This document shows positions 11,591 through 23,805 of a stretch of 64,000 nt of DNA, piece after piece. The DNA is taken from assembly GCF_036370855.1 (NCBI RefSeq), contig NC_088111.1, forward strand, positions 18,449,501 to 18,513,500, read 5' to 3'. Within the stretch, counting starts at the first letter, position 1. The number at the start of each line of letters is the position of its first letter. The notes beneath the pieces were generated by a model. That model was not told the DNA's origin. It ran no database searches and was given only the letters and a program-made list of their open reading frames with translations. The DNA comes from Dromaius novaehollandiae (lineage: Eukaryota > Chordata > Aves > Casuariiformes > Dromaiidae). Position numbers and translations under genes: made by a program.

Positions 11591-14300
11591 GGCAGCAGTT
11601 TAGCCGCTGGGTAAGAGACGGTGCACATCCCGCGTTCGCACCGTGGCCCCTGGAGGGTTTTGTGGGCTGGGGCAGGAGGCCTGCGCTTGAGAAGCCGCTC
11701 AGGCGGCAGAGGCCGGGCAGCCGGCTCGGCTCCCGGAGAGGGAGCCTGAACCGCCACGGGCAGGGAGCCTCGCTGGCCGCCTCGGCAAGGGGAAACGAAA
11801 CGAGAGCAGGAGCTTGGGCAAACCTTCAGCTCGCCTCCAGCAGCGGCTCGTCGCGGAGGTGGGACAACGCGCCAGGGTGCTGCTCCACACCCCCCGCTCT
11901 CCTCTCGTCTCCGCAGAAGCCGGGTGGCTGCTTTGCGCCGAATCGCCACTTGTTGGGGATCACGTTTGAGCTGAAACGTTTTTCCTGGCCTGGAAGGGAC
12001 CGAGGACTCTGCTCACGGGGAGCCGCGAAGCCATCGGGGCTGGACGCCGCGTGTCCGGAGCAGCCGATGCGGCAGGGAGCCGGTGCAGCAGCGCAGAGCA
12101 AAGCCCTGGCGTAGCCGCTCCTTCCCTCCCATCGCTCCTGCCAACTGGCTCCGCGGCAAAGACACGTTGTTCCCGGGGGCGCTCGGGTGACGCCCTGTCC
12201 CGGGAGCCCCTCTGCCTGCGCCCTCTCCGCGTCCGGCCGCCCTGGTCCGGCGCCAACGTCCCTATTGAATTACCGCCTTCCCCTCTGGGACGGCCGCGCG
12301 CTGAGTTTCGGAGAGAGGAGGTCGAAAACGTTTCGGCAGCCCCAGCTCTAACAGATTTGAAGTGTTAGTGAGGGGCGGCGACGCTGCGGACGAAGGTCGT
12401 GCTCAAAACCGGGATGCCGGGGGAGCAAAGAGCCACCAGAAAACGCCCAAAGCCCCCAGGCAGTGTCCGGCCCCCTCCCGCACAGGGGTCCGGGAGGCCG
12501 CGACTCGCCCCTGCATCCCGAAATGGTCTCCAGCCCCAGGGGACCCCGGGTCTCGGCCAACGGCGCCTTCACGAGGGCCGGCGCTGCTGCGTGATGCCGG
12601 CTGCCTCTGCTGGCTGCCGCCAGGCCGGGGGAGCCCAGGGCCCTGATGGGGCTGGATCCTGCCACCGTCTCACCCCGTCTGTCGCCCCAGGCACGGCCTT
12701 CACCTCCCCCTAGCGCCATCCGTCCCCCCCCGGCGTGTTGGCTGTGGCCGTTGCGTGGTGGCATCCAGCGGAGAAGGCCGCCGTCGCGGGGTGACCTGCC
12801 CCGGCTCGGCCGCGGGGCAGCAGCCGCTCGGGGTGGACGGTGGCGCTGGGAGCCGGGGGACCGAGCAGCCCGAAAGCCGGGTTCGGCGCCGCCGGGGCAG
12901 GGCCCTGGGCAGCCCGGCGGCTGTGGGGTGGCACCCGGCACCGGGGAGGAGAGGGAGCCGGCAAGGAGCAAGGCGACCAAGGCGCCTTAGCTCATCGCGA
13001 AGGCGCCCGAAGCGGAGGTGCCGCTTCCGAGGCCGGGCCGCGCCGCCGAGCAGCGACGGGGCTGCCGCCAGCCAGGCTGGGCGTCTCGGCCTCGGCGAGC
13101 GGCCGGTGCCCCCGTGCCCGGGCGGCCCTGCCCCCGAGCGGCCCTTGGGGTTTGTCCTCCCGCCTCTAACGCGCTCGCGACGTCGCCGCCTTTTCATTTT
13201 CTCCCGGCCTGAGCAGGCGAGGTGGTGGCGGAGGCTCCCCGCAGCCGGCAGCGCTGTTTGCTCCTGCCTCTCCCGGGGCAGACGAAGCCCGTAGGTGCCC
13301 GCGCGTCCCCCCGCGTCCCGCTGGCGGAGCCCGCCCGCGCGCCGCTCCCGGGGCCTCGGCAGCACCAGGAGTCACGCCCGCAGCGACTCCCCGGCCCTGA
13401 GGACGGGGCGCGGGAACAGCCCCGGCGCAGAGGGCCGGCGTTCGCGGGCGCAGGGAGCGGTGGAAGGGAGCCGGGGCACTAATTTAATGTTTCTGTTTGC
13501 TCTTAGGGGGTTTTCGCTGCTCCGTTCCCAGCCCGCCGGCCCTGCTCGGCTCCTGGGTGCTGAGCTGCGGCACGAAATGAGCCCCGGGGAGTTTCTCAGC
13601 CGGGAAACAGCCCAAGGAAGGCTTTTGCTGCACTCTTCTGGCTTTGCAACCGTTTTTCAAGCCGACGATTCCTCGTTCGCGAGCCGCGCTTAGCAGCCGG
13701 GCGCCCCAAGGGTTAACAGCAATTAAACCCCGTTCCATTTTAGCAGCTGGGAGCACTAACCCCCCGCCCGGGCGGACGCTGGCAGGCCCCGCGCCGGGGT
13801 ATTTATAGCACAGTGAACTTTGAGCATGTCCAGTGAGCAGGCGAAACACGCGGCACGGACGTGGAGCCGGCCCCAGCCAAGCTCAGCGCGACCGGGGGGT
13901 CTCGGCCTCGCTCGGCCCTTCATCGGCTCTGCTCTTCCCCGGCCAACGTGCTACGGCCGAGCCCGGGGCCACTGCAGAGTGGCCACAGGTGTCTGCCACC
14001 ACCGGCATGGCCACGTCCCGGCTGCTGCCCCTGCGCGCCCTGCCCCGGAGCTGGGTGTCCCCCGGGCGTGGGAAGCCCCTGGCTGCACGTTGCTGGGTGA
14101 GCAGACGGCCAAGGACCCACCCCGGCGCGCGGTCTTGGACGCCACGCGGGTCGGAGCGTAGGGACGACGCCGAGGCAGAAATCACTGCTGAGCTCTCAGG
14201 GGCAGCGCTGGGCATCCCGCACCTTCAAAGCCCGCTTTGCCCATCGGGACACCCAGCTTCGCCCTCCTGCAGCCGTGGCATTAGACAGCGAGCCGCGTCC
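11590..14300. promoter_or_regulatory. Large orphan CpG island upstream of CREBBP
   Basis: This is about 2.7 kb of very GC- and CpG-rich DNA, densest at 11900-14150. It is comparable in texture to the CREBBP promoter island but about 16 kb upstream of it. Overlapping frames on both strands are long because stops are rare, and none resembles a known protein. Near its downstream edge TATTTATAG at 13800-13808 reads as TATAAATA on the - strand. TGAACTTTGAGC at 13814-13825 resembles an HNF4/DR1 receptor site. This suggests a promoter of an unrecognised, perhaps noncoding, transcript on either strand. It may equally be an unmethylated distal regulatory island. Confidence 0.55.
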
Positions 14301-15246
14301 TTGCGAGCCGGCGTTCCCCATCTCGGGGGGAGTTTGTGCTGTCGGCAGGACAGAGCGCTTTTCCCTTTTCCATTACAAAGTACGAGCAACAGATCCCACC
14401 TTCTCACGCTGTTCCAGGCCAAATCCCCTCCTGCCAGGCGACTTGCCAGCCAGTCCACCGTGTCCCGGCGCCAAACAGAGAAACGTCACATCTGGTTTCC
14501 AAACGCTGAAACTTGGCAGAGCAAGGGGAGAAGCACAGGAGGCAGAGAATGGGAAGCCCTTCTACATGCAAAGCCTTGAAAAAAACCTCAAAAAGAAAAA
14601 ATCCCTGAGGTTTTGCAGATCTTTTAAATTGTGGCAGATGTACCTGTGGAGTGATGGGCCCCGTATGCAACACAGCAGCCCTCACAGTCAGTTTGTCTGC
14701 GCCTACATGGTTTGCAACAGACCGGTGAAAGGCTGGAGCGACCACAGATGGCCATGGCCATGGGATGCTCTTTGGACATGGGAAGTCTCGTGCCATGCGT
14801 GGCCGCTGTGTAGCGCCGCTGAGCCCAGCTCCCCACCAAAGCGTCCTCCTTCGGCCAGAGGTTGTCCCGCCGCTGGGATCATCCAATGTCTGCAGCACAG
14901 TCCGCAACCATCAGGTGATCTGTGGGCGTCCTGGTCCGCATGGACATTAGTGGTCTGCACAGGGCTTGTTAAGAGCAGGGGGGAGGAAGAAAAAGGTTTC
15001 AAAGAGAAGATGTCAAAGATGTCATCTGGAACACACTTGGATGGATGTTTCAGAACGGGCATTAGTGTGAGCAAGAGGGCTGCTCAGGGGACACAAGCCT
15101 GGAAAGTCAAGTCTAGCGATGTCCCCTCGCTAGACCTGAGCCAACAGAGACAGCGCATGGGCTGGGAGCCGCCTGGAGGCACGAACCAGCTGAGCAGGAG
15201 CATTATGAGTCCAAAACATGCTTCTCTCAAGGGAGGAGCTCCGTAA
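14275..15246 (+). other. Long open frame of 323 codons, unassigned
   Basis: The frame is open from an ATG-type start at 14275 to TAA at 15244-15246 and is the longest + strand frame in the window. The predicted product starts proline- and cysteine-rich. It then has a lysine cluster near residue 105 and an unusual tryptophan- and serine-rich middle (around residues 120-230). I recognise no domain, signal peptide or membrane segment. The 5' half lies in the tail of the GC-rich island, where open frames are common, while the 3' half is in ordinary-composition DNA. It may be chance, a decayed retroelement frame, or a lineage-specific exon. I do not call it a gene. Confidence 0.15.
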
Positions 15247-15532
15247 AGTGAGTAGTGTTTCTGAGGGCGGGCTGAGCCGGTGATCGCTGTGCAGAGTGCC
15301 TGGGGACCACTAGGTGCCTCCAGAAGACCCCAGCCATGCTGGTCAGTGTTTCTCCAGCAGGAACATTTCTGAGGCCAGGATTTGGGTTGGGGTGGTTTTT
15401 TTAGGAATTATAGAGAGAGCAAAATAGAAAGCACTTATCTGGCATGCCTCCATCCATGGTGGGCTTGTGCTTTGACTACTCCTGTGCAGTTCAGGTCCCC
15501 TGACACAGAACAGCTGTTGCTTTGTGTATTAG
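15247..15532. other. Intergenic spacer, nothing recognised
   Basis: Unique-looking DNA between the open frame ending at 15246 and the CR1 fragment. I see no promoter element, coding frame or repeat. Confidence 0.4.
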
Positions 15533-15735
15533 AGCTGGAAGAGGTAGAAATGGGCAACAAGGATGATTAAAGATGTCGAGGATCTTCTGTACAAGGAACA
15601 ACTAAACAGGCTGGGATTCTTCATCCGCAGCAAAAGATGACTGAAGGAAAGAAGACAGAGGACTGGGAAAGTTAAATGGGGAATGAGTCTTGTTTCTCCT
15701 GACACAAAAGCCCCAGGGGACCAAATGACCCTTCT
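15533..15735 (+). mobile_element. Old CR1 LINE fragment
   Basis: The string ATGGGCAACAAGGATGATTA, then a segment reading CTGTACAAGGAACAAC..AACAGGCTGGGATTCTTCA, and finally a GGGGACCAAATGA-like end, matches the ORF2-to-3' part of ancient amniote CR1 copies as I know them. About 200 bp is preserved, in + orientation, with an internal deletion between 15640 and 15690 and many substitutions. No reading frame survives. It is a dated, inactive copy. Confidence 0.7.
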
Positions 15736-18190
15736 TACAACCCCAATTTTTTGCCACCCAGTGACTGCTGAGCATTAGCTCTCCTCACCCCGCACAGCTC
15801 AGCCCTGCACGTGTGGTCCTGACGAACGATGAACGCAGGGTCAGGGTCTGCGGCGAGCCACCATCCACAGCACAGGGGGAAGGCTGGACGAGGGCAGGCG
15901 CCGCACAAATTTACCCACATAGAGCGTGGGTGGGGGATGCTGGTGGGTGTTTTCCCCTGTTCAGACAAATTTGGGTGGTTTTTCATGAGGACAATAGGCA
16001 CCATTGACACAAAGATTATCTCCAACCCCATCTTCTGGGGCTACGAGTAGAATTTACAGATGTGGTCACTGGAAATCTACTGAGGGCATATAAATTTTTT
16101 TTCTCTCAAAGCAACTGAAATGTTTTGGCTGAAATTTAATTTTTTTCTTGCGAGATTTCACTGCGATGCTGGCCCCAGAAGATAACATTTCATCTGAAGT
16201 AGTTAATGTTTGACAGTGTTATAAGCAAATGAAAACTGGGTCTTATAAAGCAAAGTGTCTGGAAATCTTCATAGCGGAGTATTAGCTTCATTTATAATTA
16301 CAGATATATACAGTTTTGTACAATTACACATCTTGGCTAATTCTGAGGGCAATTGCCCAAGATTGTATCTTTTTCCTGAAATGAAGGCAATTTATTTGGG
16401 ACAAAACTAATTTTATCCCCACAGGACAATAAATTCTGTTGCTGTCAACCTCTGAGATGCTTCAAAGATGCTTTTAAATCCTAATCCCACCCCAGGACCA
16501 TGAGAAGGCCTTCGCGTCAGCAGGCAAAGGAGCAAGCACTGCCAGGTAAGTGAAGGAATGGGAGGAATGGTTTCAGTCTTAGAGATTTCTACATAAAGCA
16601 GGGGATAAAAGCATGTCTTCAAAATAACTGAGCAAAGATACATTACATAAAGTGGTTGGAAAAAATAGGCTCATTTACATTTTTACAGGAAATAAAAAGC
16701 ATTTTGTGGGTGACATAGTACCTTCCACTGCGAATGTCAGCATGAGATAAGTGGGCTTCGAATGCAATGGTAAACATTTTCCCACGAGGACTGAATTTTC
16801 ACCAGAGACCTCAGTCTGAGAAGTAAGAATTTTTGAAAGAAAATTTTTGTATGTTTGATAGCACAATATGAGTTTCCTGCAGGAACGCTAAATCTCCCTT
16901 TTGCCTGCAAATTACTATTGCTTCACGTGAGTTCGCTGGAGAGTGGCTAGCAAGAAAATTGGACCATCCGTGTTTCGTAGGTGTAGTGTTTGGTTCTAAT
17001 TCTGCAGAGTAGAGTTCAATGCACTTTTTAGGAAACGGAAGGATTTTTCAGGAGACGTCAGAGCACACTGTGGCTCAGTTTAATTCACAATGAGTGGCCT
17101 GGTGGGGCTTTTATCCTGGTTTCAGGTTGGTGGCCCTTTGGGACTTGCTGTGGCATGCTTCAGCTCCACGGCTGTCTGGCATAACAGTTCAGGTTGTTCA
17201 AGAGCAGTGATTAGCATAAATGAAAGAGTGGGTGAAACGTTCATTATATTGCCTACTGTCATGTTTGTGTACCAGATTTTGTTGCCATCTGTCACTCCTG
17301 TTTTCCTGTTGTTGCCAAAAGTTGTCATTCTGAATGGAGGGTGGAGACGTTTTCAAAAGATAACACAAGATAATTTTAGGTACTTTAGGACTCATATGTT
17401 CTGTGCTGTGTTTCAACACTTCCCATGGACATCAGCTTCGCGAGTCTTTGATAATTTCTGGGCAGTGATTTAGTTAAAGTAGTTGTTAAAGTCACTGGTT
17501 GCAGAGTCATGCAAGAGTCTCAGCTCTCAACATTAGAAAAGTGTATTTCTAGCCCTCGTAATTGCAAAGAAAAGCTTGAAAATAAAATACGTCTTCCCCA
17601 TTGCTCAAAAAAACAGAGAATAAAGGGGGATATAGTGACATTGCACAGTTAGAAACCAGCCTCCTGACCAGAGATCTGACTGAAGGCAGTGACAGTTCTG
17701 CTATAATAGACTGCACAGTCCCCAGACTGTTTCCAGAGACATAAATGTCCCAGGGACGGGAAGATGGACAAATTCAACCTTGAAATAAGCTGCAGCTCCC
17801 TCGCAGTGAGAGTAACTACATACTGCGACAATTCGCAAGGGGAACAGTGCACTCACCGGGGCTAGGAGCCTTTAAAGCAAAATTAGCTCATTTTAAACCA
17901 CATGTTTTAATTCAGCTCCTGGGAAGGAAGACTGGAGCAGCGAGCGAGCGGGGAGGTGGGGAGGTGGAGCCACGAGGCCCCTCTGGACGTGGAGACTCCG
18001 TGCCTGAGACTCCCTTCGCTCAGCCTCGGTTTTCAAGGGCTGGGGGGGGAGAGGGGTCCTCAGATTGGCCTTGGCAGCCGACAGCACTTGGGGCGCGGGG
18101 TGAGGGTGTGGGTATATGTGCGTGGTGCAAGCCTGTGGCAAGCTAACCAGGCTCCTGGGAGCCAGGCCACAGGGGCAACACGAGCCCTCG
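15736..18190. other. Intergenic, no gene recognised
   Basis: Mixed-composition DNA becoming AT-rich at 16080-17640. Short frames up to 127 codons (17090-17473, +) show no known domain. I see no intact mobile element or RNA gene. GC content rises again from about 17930 as the minisatellite is approached. Confidence 0.45.
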
Positions 18191-18191
18191 G

Positions 18192-18348
18192 GGGGGGAAC
18201 CCACCTCCAGGCTCAGCGATCAGCCTCTGCGGTGGGCAACGCACCTCCAGGGTGGAACGTCAGTCTCCAGGTGGGCGACCCACCTCCACGGTGGGTGACC
18301 CACCTCCAGGGCAGGCAATCAGCCTCTGGGATGGGTGACCCACTCCAG
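18192..18348. repeat. GC-rich minisatellite, 20-bp unit, about 8 copies
   Basis: Successive 20-bp units align as variants of GTGGGTGACCCACCTCCAGG. Boundaries fall at about 18211, 18231, 18251, 18271, 18291, 18311 and 18331, and one unit is 19 bp. Alternating copies carry GGGCAATCAGCCTCTG-type variants, so the array has two sub-types interleaved. The core GTGGGTGACCCAC is itself an imperfect inverted repeat. In + strand translation it gives repeated W-A-T-H-L-Q-G-G, an artefact of the repeat and not a protein domain. Confidence 0.85.
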
Positions 18349-18550
18349 ATATTTAGCCAGGATTTCTTGCCCCAGTGCTGCGAGCCAAACTGATCACCCA
18401 GCTTGGGACAGGAGTTCAGTTTCCTTTCAACTCGCAGCTGGAATAGTGCTGTAGGGTTATTGCTTGCATAAGGAGAGGTGGGGAAAGGCAGATGGGGCTG
18501 TCTTTGCTCTCGAAGAGGCAGGGAGAGTTTTGAGCATCTCTGAAGATTCT

Positions 18551-18576
18551 GGGGGGGGGGGGGGGGGGGGGGGGGG
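18551..18576. repeat. Poly-G run, 26 nt
   Basis: An uninterrupted run of 26 G residues within ordinary-composition DNA. It can form G-quadruplexes. Its true length may be unreliable in the assembly, because homopolymers of this length are often miscounted. Confidence 0.95.
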
Positions 18577-21500
18577 TTGAAGAACAGCGCTGCGTCATGA
18601 CAGGGACCATCTGCAGTCCAGAGGAGGAGCCCTGGGAGGTTGGGTTCTGGTTTCTGGTGTTAGGAGCTATCCGAAAAACTGGACAGTGAGCAATTGCTTT
18701 CCAGGCTACGGAGGAGACAGGTAACATCTCAGGACAGGAAACACAGAAAAAGGGCCCGAAGCAACAGGAGCTAGTCAGAATAATTTTGAATAATGTGATT
18801 TAAAAAATAGCTGTTAAATTATTTCAAACCAACCTAGCTTCCTTCTTGAGATGGCAGTGGAGCTGGGAGGAGCAGCAGGTGGGCCATACCCTGACGTTTT
18901 AAGGGTCTTCAACACAATCCTCCCTCTCAGTGCTATAAAGAGCAGAACAAATAGGCATCAGACTAAATCCACATGAAACAAAGGTGCACAATGGCTTGAA
19001 AGGAACAGCTGGATATTTGGTTAACACTGGCTATGGCGATGAGCAGAGCTTTTAAGTTGGACCCTGAATCTCAGGCCTGAATCAGTTTTAATTAATAACT
19101 TATTAATTAGTTAGCTTGTAAATGAATAATTTGCTTGATGAAGTGGATAGGCCTGAGAAGGTCTGGCTGCTACTGTTTGTTGAAGCCACAGCCGTGGGCA
19201 GGTGCTGAAACCCCAAATGACCAGGGTGTCCCGAGGCTCTCCCATGGGGAGGCTCAGCAGAGAGGAGCCACGCAGCCCTGTGCAGGGCAGGATCCGGCTC
19301 AGCCCCTGGCTCTAGCAGGCCCTCGCAGGGGAGATGATGTCCCAGCCGATGAGGGCTGAGCCAGGGCATTGAGGCTTTCCACCTGCAGACAGAGTTCAGG
19401 CCTATGTCTCCATCACAAGCCAAAAGGGGTCCAGAAATCAGTGTCTGGGTTGTGCCATGGAGCACTCTGGAGCAGCTGCTGAAGCCCAAAAAGGGTATGT
19501 GAAGCATCATGTTGTGAGCAAGTGAAATCCATAACCCTCACCATGTTTCCCTCTTTGCTGCATGCTTCTTAGAAGCTTTTAAGCAACCTTGTGGCTACAA
19601 CCCTCAGTTGTAGCTGCCACCCCCTACTTGAACCTCGATACCTGGTACCTACCCGAGGCCCTCCTGCCTCACTGTGCTTCTTCCCTGCTGCTCCGCTCTC
19701 CTGTGGCAGGCTGGGGGCACAGGCCTGAACCTACTTTAATGACTGGTCTCATGCTAACTATGGAACATTTTGTGATACTTTAGGTTATCAACTCTTCCTG
19801 GCAGTCTCCAGCCATGCAAAATGCTGCATTTTACAAGGTCCTCAGTTGCTTTTGTAATATGGATTTGAGATAACAGTTTTATCCTGTTTTAACACTTTAC
19901 TAATGTAAATTGGCTTTTTCCCAGCTTGAATTCTTCCATGTTTGCTCTCTCCTAGACTGTGATTTTACAAAGCTCATGAGCAAATTCCACCTTAGCATTT
20001 CAGGATGCTGTGAGTGTTACTGAAAGCCGTTGTAACAATGTTCAGTCTTTTATTTCATGAGCATATTTCAGAGCTCCCAAATTCAAACCAGCCCAGTAAA
20101 CTGCCCTACATTTCAGAGTAAGGGACCAGGTGCCTTCTTGTAGAGGAGAGTGTGGAAGGCAGCTAAGAAGCCTTCAAATGAACGGGGAGAAGATGTGGGC
20201 TCGGGCCACGGTGGGTGGAGCTGACCTGATGGAGGGGCCAAAATGTTTGCTCACAGACTGATTTATTAGATGTGACAGGGGTGGCTGGTATGATGGAGCT
20301 GGGGGACAGAGCAGAAGTGCAGTTGCTTGTCAAGCAGTGCTCCAGGATCACAAAGAAGAGAAGCTCCAGGCTGGGCAATCTAGAGCTGTTCTAGCCCCAC
20401 TGCCCTGCTAAGTACAAGATTGGGGGAAGTTTTAATGACTGACATGGGATAAGTGGAAAAATAGGAAAAAAGTGAGACTATTTTGTTAATCCTTAATCTT
20501 CTGTTGCTTTCAGAAAGCAGAAACACATGTGATCTAGGATGATCTGAGACCTAAACACAGGGTGCTTACTGCGTGGCCCTGCACACCGGACAGCCAGCCT
20601 GCTGAATTCGGTGTTGAAGTAATCAGCGTGCATGAGGCGGACAGGTTGGCTGGAAAAGCTAATCCTGTTATAATCAGAGACAATGTTGTAACAGCAAAAT
20701 TGTAGAGGCACCAAGCAGAGGGCAAGATGCCACAAAGACCTATAGTGTGTAAATTCTTGCAAGAATGGGATATGAGTAATATGCATAACAAAAATAGTAC
20801 AGCCTCGTGCTGCAAGGAAGGCAGCAATAATCTGAGAGAGTTGGTGCAGATTTCTCTCCTGGTTCAGCAGACAAGGTGTTTGGCCATGAGGAATTTCAAA
20901 CGTGCAGAGTATTGTGTCCAATCAAGGACACAAAATCCAAACAAATTAAAACGCATCTGGACTAATGTGCAGTGATGAGCATGTATGTTAAAAGTGCTTC
21001 CTAACCTTTACAGGGATTGTTTTATACCCTGGAGCATGACATTTTATTACTCTTGTCTTATGCATAATTTATCATACAAAAATATTATTTTGGCTATAAA
21101 ATTATTTGACTTCTTTTTAAGCCCAGCAATAGTATTTAACTTTCTGATCCTTTTTGAAACTAATTTCCACAGGCAAATTACATGCTGTGCCAAGAATTTC
21201 CTTTGGCTTTAAATTTTCCTGCCATTAATGTCATAGTATGGAACATCACAGCTGAGAGGGTGATCATTTTTTGATAACCTTGAAATCAACAGAGTAGAGC
21301 ACCTCAGCAGAGTTGATCTCACACAGGTTTTTTCATGGAAATTATCCCAGTTTTTCCTGTACCAGTTATCACCACCACAACAGTCAGCTTTGCTGCCCTG
21401 CTCTGATCCCCTTAACCTAAGCTAGGAGCAATAATGGCAACAATTATTTCTATTTTTGCCTCAGTCCATTATTCAAGCACTGTGCAAATACATGGTGAAA

Positions 21501-23779
21501 GGTGATTTCTGCTCAAAAGTTTTACAGCTAAAGCCACGAGTCTGTGTTTGGGAGAAATTATGGACTAAATCAACAGAAAGGGTTTGGGTTTGGCTCTGCC
21601 ACACTCAACGTTAAACACCGAGGAGATTCCAGGCATGATTTAGACAGCCAAATTTCTAGTCCAAAGGAGGGAAGTGAGACACATCCGAGTGGGATGCACC
21701 AGACCTTATCGAGGAAGTTCACTTAGGAGAACCACAGAGGTAAAGGAATCGTGGGGTTGCTTGAATTGGTGGTTGTCATATCAAAAAAATTAATGAATAC
21801 AGTTTGAATCAAACTGAAATGAAAAATTCAGTGAGGGGAGGGTTGGTAAAATGATATATTTTGGGTTGTTTGTCCTTTCTTACTCCTTTTATTTCCCCTG
21901 TTTTGGAGCTAAAGACTATATGCAAAACATTACTCATGCAGCACAAGGATAAAATGTTTTCTTTATCAATTAATGGATCAGAAGGTTTCAGTGCTTTCAA
22001 AATTCCACAAGCTGAAACCTCTGGGGTTTTGTGAATATGCATTGAATACCTGAATATGCAAAAGAGTTGTCCACCTGTAGAAAGCTGCAATTTTCAGTGA
22101 ACATGTTATTTACTAAGAAAAAAAATATATATAACTCTTCCAGGCTCCTGAAAGTGCTGAGAGGGAGAGAGGAGTTCAGTCTCATTTCTCCTGTGAAATC
22201 CAATTCCTCACTCCGGACCAGAGGGAGGTGTTTTCTCTGCTCAAGATCCACCACTGCAATGCTGTCCTGATGTCCAGCCCTGGACCACAGCCTGCCTGGT
22301 TTGGTCCTACATCTCCTGAATCACAGAGACCTGGGCAGGAGAGCCCCCAAAAGGCCACTGTGTCCATCCACCTGCCCCAGGGCTGAGCCTGGACCTTGAT
22401 CTTTCCTGATGGCTGCTTGGCCATCATGGTGATGGGGCATGGACACCCACTGCTCGGCTTGGTGGGGTGCCCTTCACACAGTGTGGAGTGGGCCACGAGA
22501 GCAGCTCTCCCACCTCAGATCAGACTGCACTGACTCTCTCCTGTGGAAGTTGTTCATTTTTGTCTAAAATAGGGAAATAGCCTGTGTGCTAGAGGAAGAG
22601 CAAGACTGGCTGAATAAACAGGCGGTTAATGTATTCACCTCGTCGGCCCAGCTCAATGGGCTCCCTGCCCTGATGAATATTGAAGAATCTTACACAAATT
22701 GGAACTGGTTCAGCAGGACACTTTTTCCAGAGACCCAGCCCAGAAAGGCTTCCTGATCGCTGCTGTGGGCCCTTCCCTCTGCAGCGGGAGAGCACAGCCC
22801 GTGGCCTTGCTCGAAGGCCCAAGGGGGATGAGCCCCCCCAGCCCCAATCCTCTTCAGGGCACACCGTGGAGGAGCAGGCTGAGGAGCTCCCTCGAGAAGG
22901 GCAGTTGTGGGGGGACCCACAGGCCTGCAGGGTGGGAGACAGTTGCCTGCAAAGCTGCTGGGCCTTGGGTGCTGTGGAGGTCTCACGTGCCATAAGCTAG
23001 AGGCGTTTGAATGCGTCCAGCCAACCATGGTCACCAGGCATTTCCGTCACTGGTACTGTAGGCCACGTGGAGCAAACAGAAATCAGAGGAAGTAACTGGA
23101 ACTGAAGAGCAAAGACATTAGAAACAACACCAGAGCTGTGACACTCTAGAAGTGCAAGAGGGAAGGGGAAGGGAGCGAAGCAGAGTTTGGCTCCATGTCT
23201 GCACATGGTGGTGCCTGAACAGGGACAGGACAGCCTCATTTATGGCAGCTACCTCTGAGGCACTGGGTGGGCTCAGTCATTCTCAGCGAACCCACACAGA
23301 GTTAACTCTTAGGCCCTAACACAGAAGATGAAGGACCTGCAAGCCACCTAAAAATGTTTCACACAAGTGGCATGAATGGAAGAGCTTGGGGTTTCTTGAA
23401 GGGTGACTCGGGGGTGGGGGGCCAACAGATTGTCTGGGTTACTGGGCAAGCCAGGATTAACCCGTGACAAGGCCAACAGAGTTTTCCAGGAATGGAAGTC
23501 ATTGGCTCAGAATGAAGCTCCTGGAGATAACCAAGATAACCTCTTGCATTAAAGCCATGGTCAACACCAACAGTTCCTCCAAAGAGAGCTGAGGGAGACG
23601 GACAGGCAGGCCTCAGTGAAGCAAGAACAGCATCAGACTCTACTATTGCGACTACCTCCATCAGCCAGCACAATGCCCAGGGCATGGGAAACGCAGTCAG
23701 TGTACCCATGGCCAGGTTTTCCAAAGGCTTAGCAGAATTTTGTCCACTGGTGACTAGCAGAATGATGGTAAGACTATAA
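18577..23779. other. Intergenic, no gene recognised
   Basis: Frames of 60-142 codons occur on both strands, the longest 20493-20921 on the - strand. None resembles a known family, and none has supporting splice or promoter context. No CR1 or LTR element could be identified with confidence, although such AT-balanced DNA may hide very old copies. Confidence 0.4.
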
Positions 23780-23805
23780 GAAGACTCTGCTCAGGCAGAG
23801 TCTTC
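23780..23805. repeat. Perfect inverted repeat, 11-bp arms, 4-nt loop
   Basis: GAAGACTCTGC at 23780-23790 is followed by TCAG and then the exact reverse complement GCAGAGTCTTC at 23795-23805. There is no T-tract after it and the flanks do not extend the pairing. It is a structural feature of unknown role. Confidence 0.9.

Noticed and set aside
12348..13849. Overlapping frames of 100-220 codons on both strands in the upstream CpG island
   Set aside because: Composition-driven, with low-complexity Pro/Arg/Gly/Ala content, no conserved motif and all frames equally open.
18192..18348. CRISPR-like array
   Set aside because: Units are contiguous 20-bp tandem repeats without unique spacers, in vertebrate DNA.
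20493..20921. 142-codon - strand frame as a gene
   Set aside because: Cys/Leu/Phe-rich translation with no domain, promoter or splice context. Compatible with chance.
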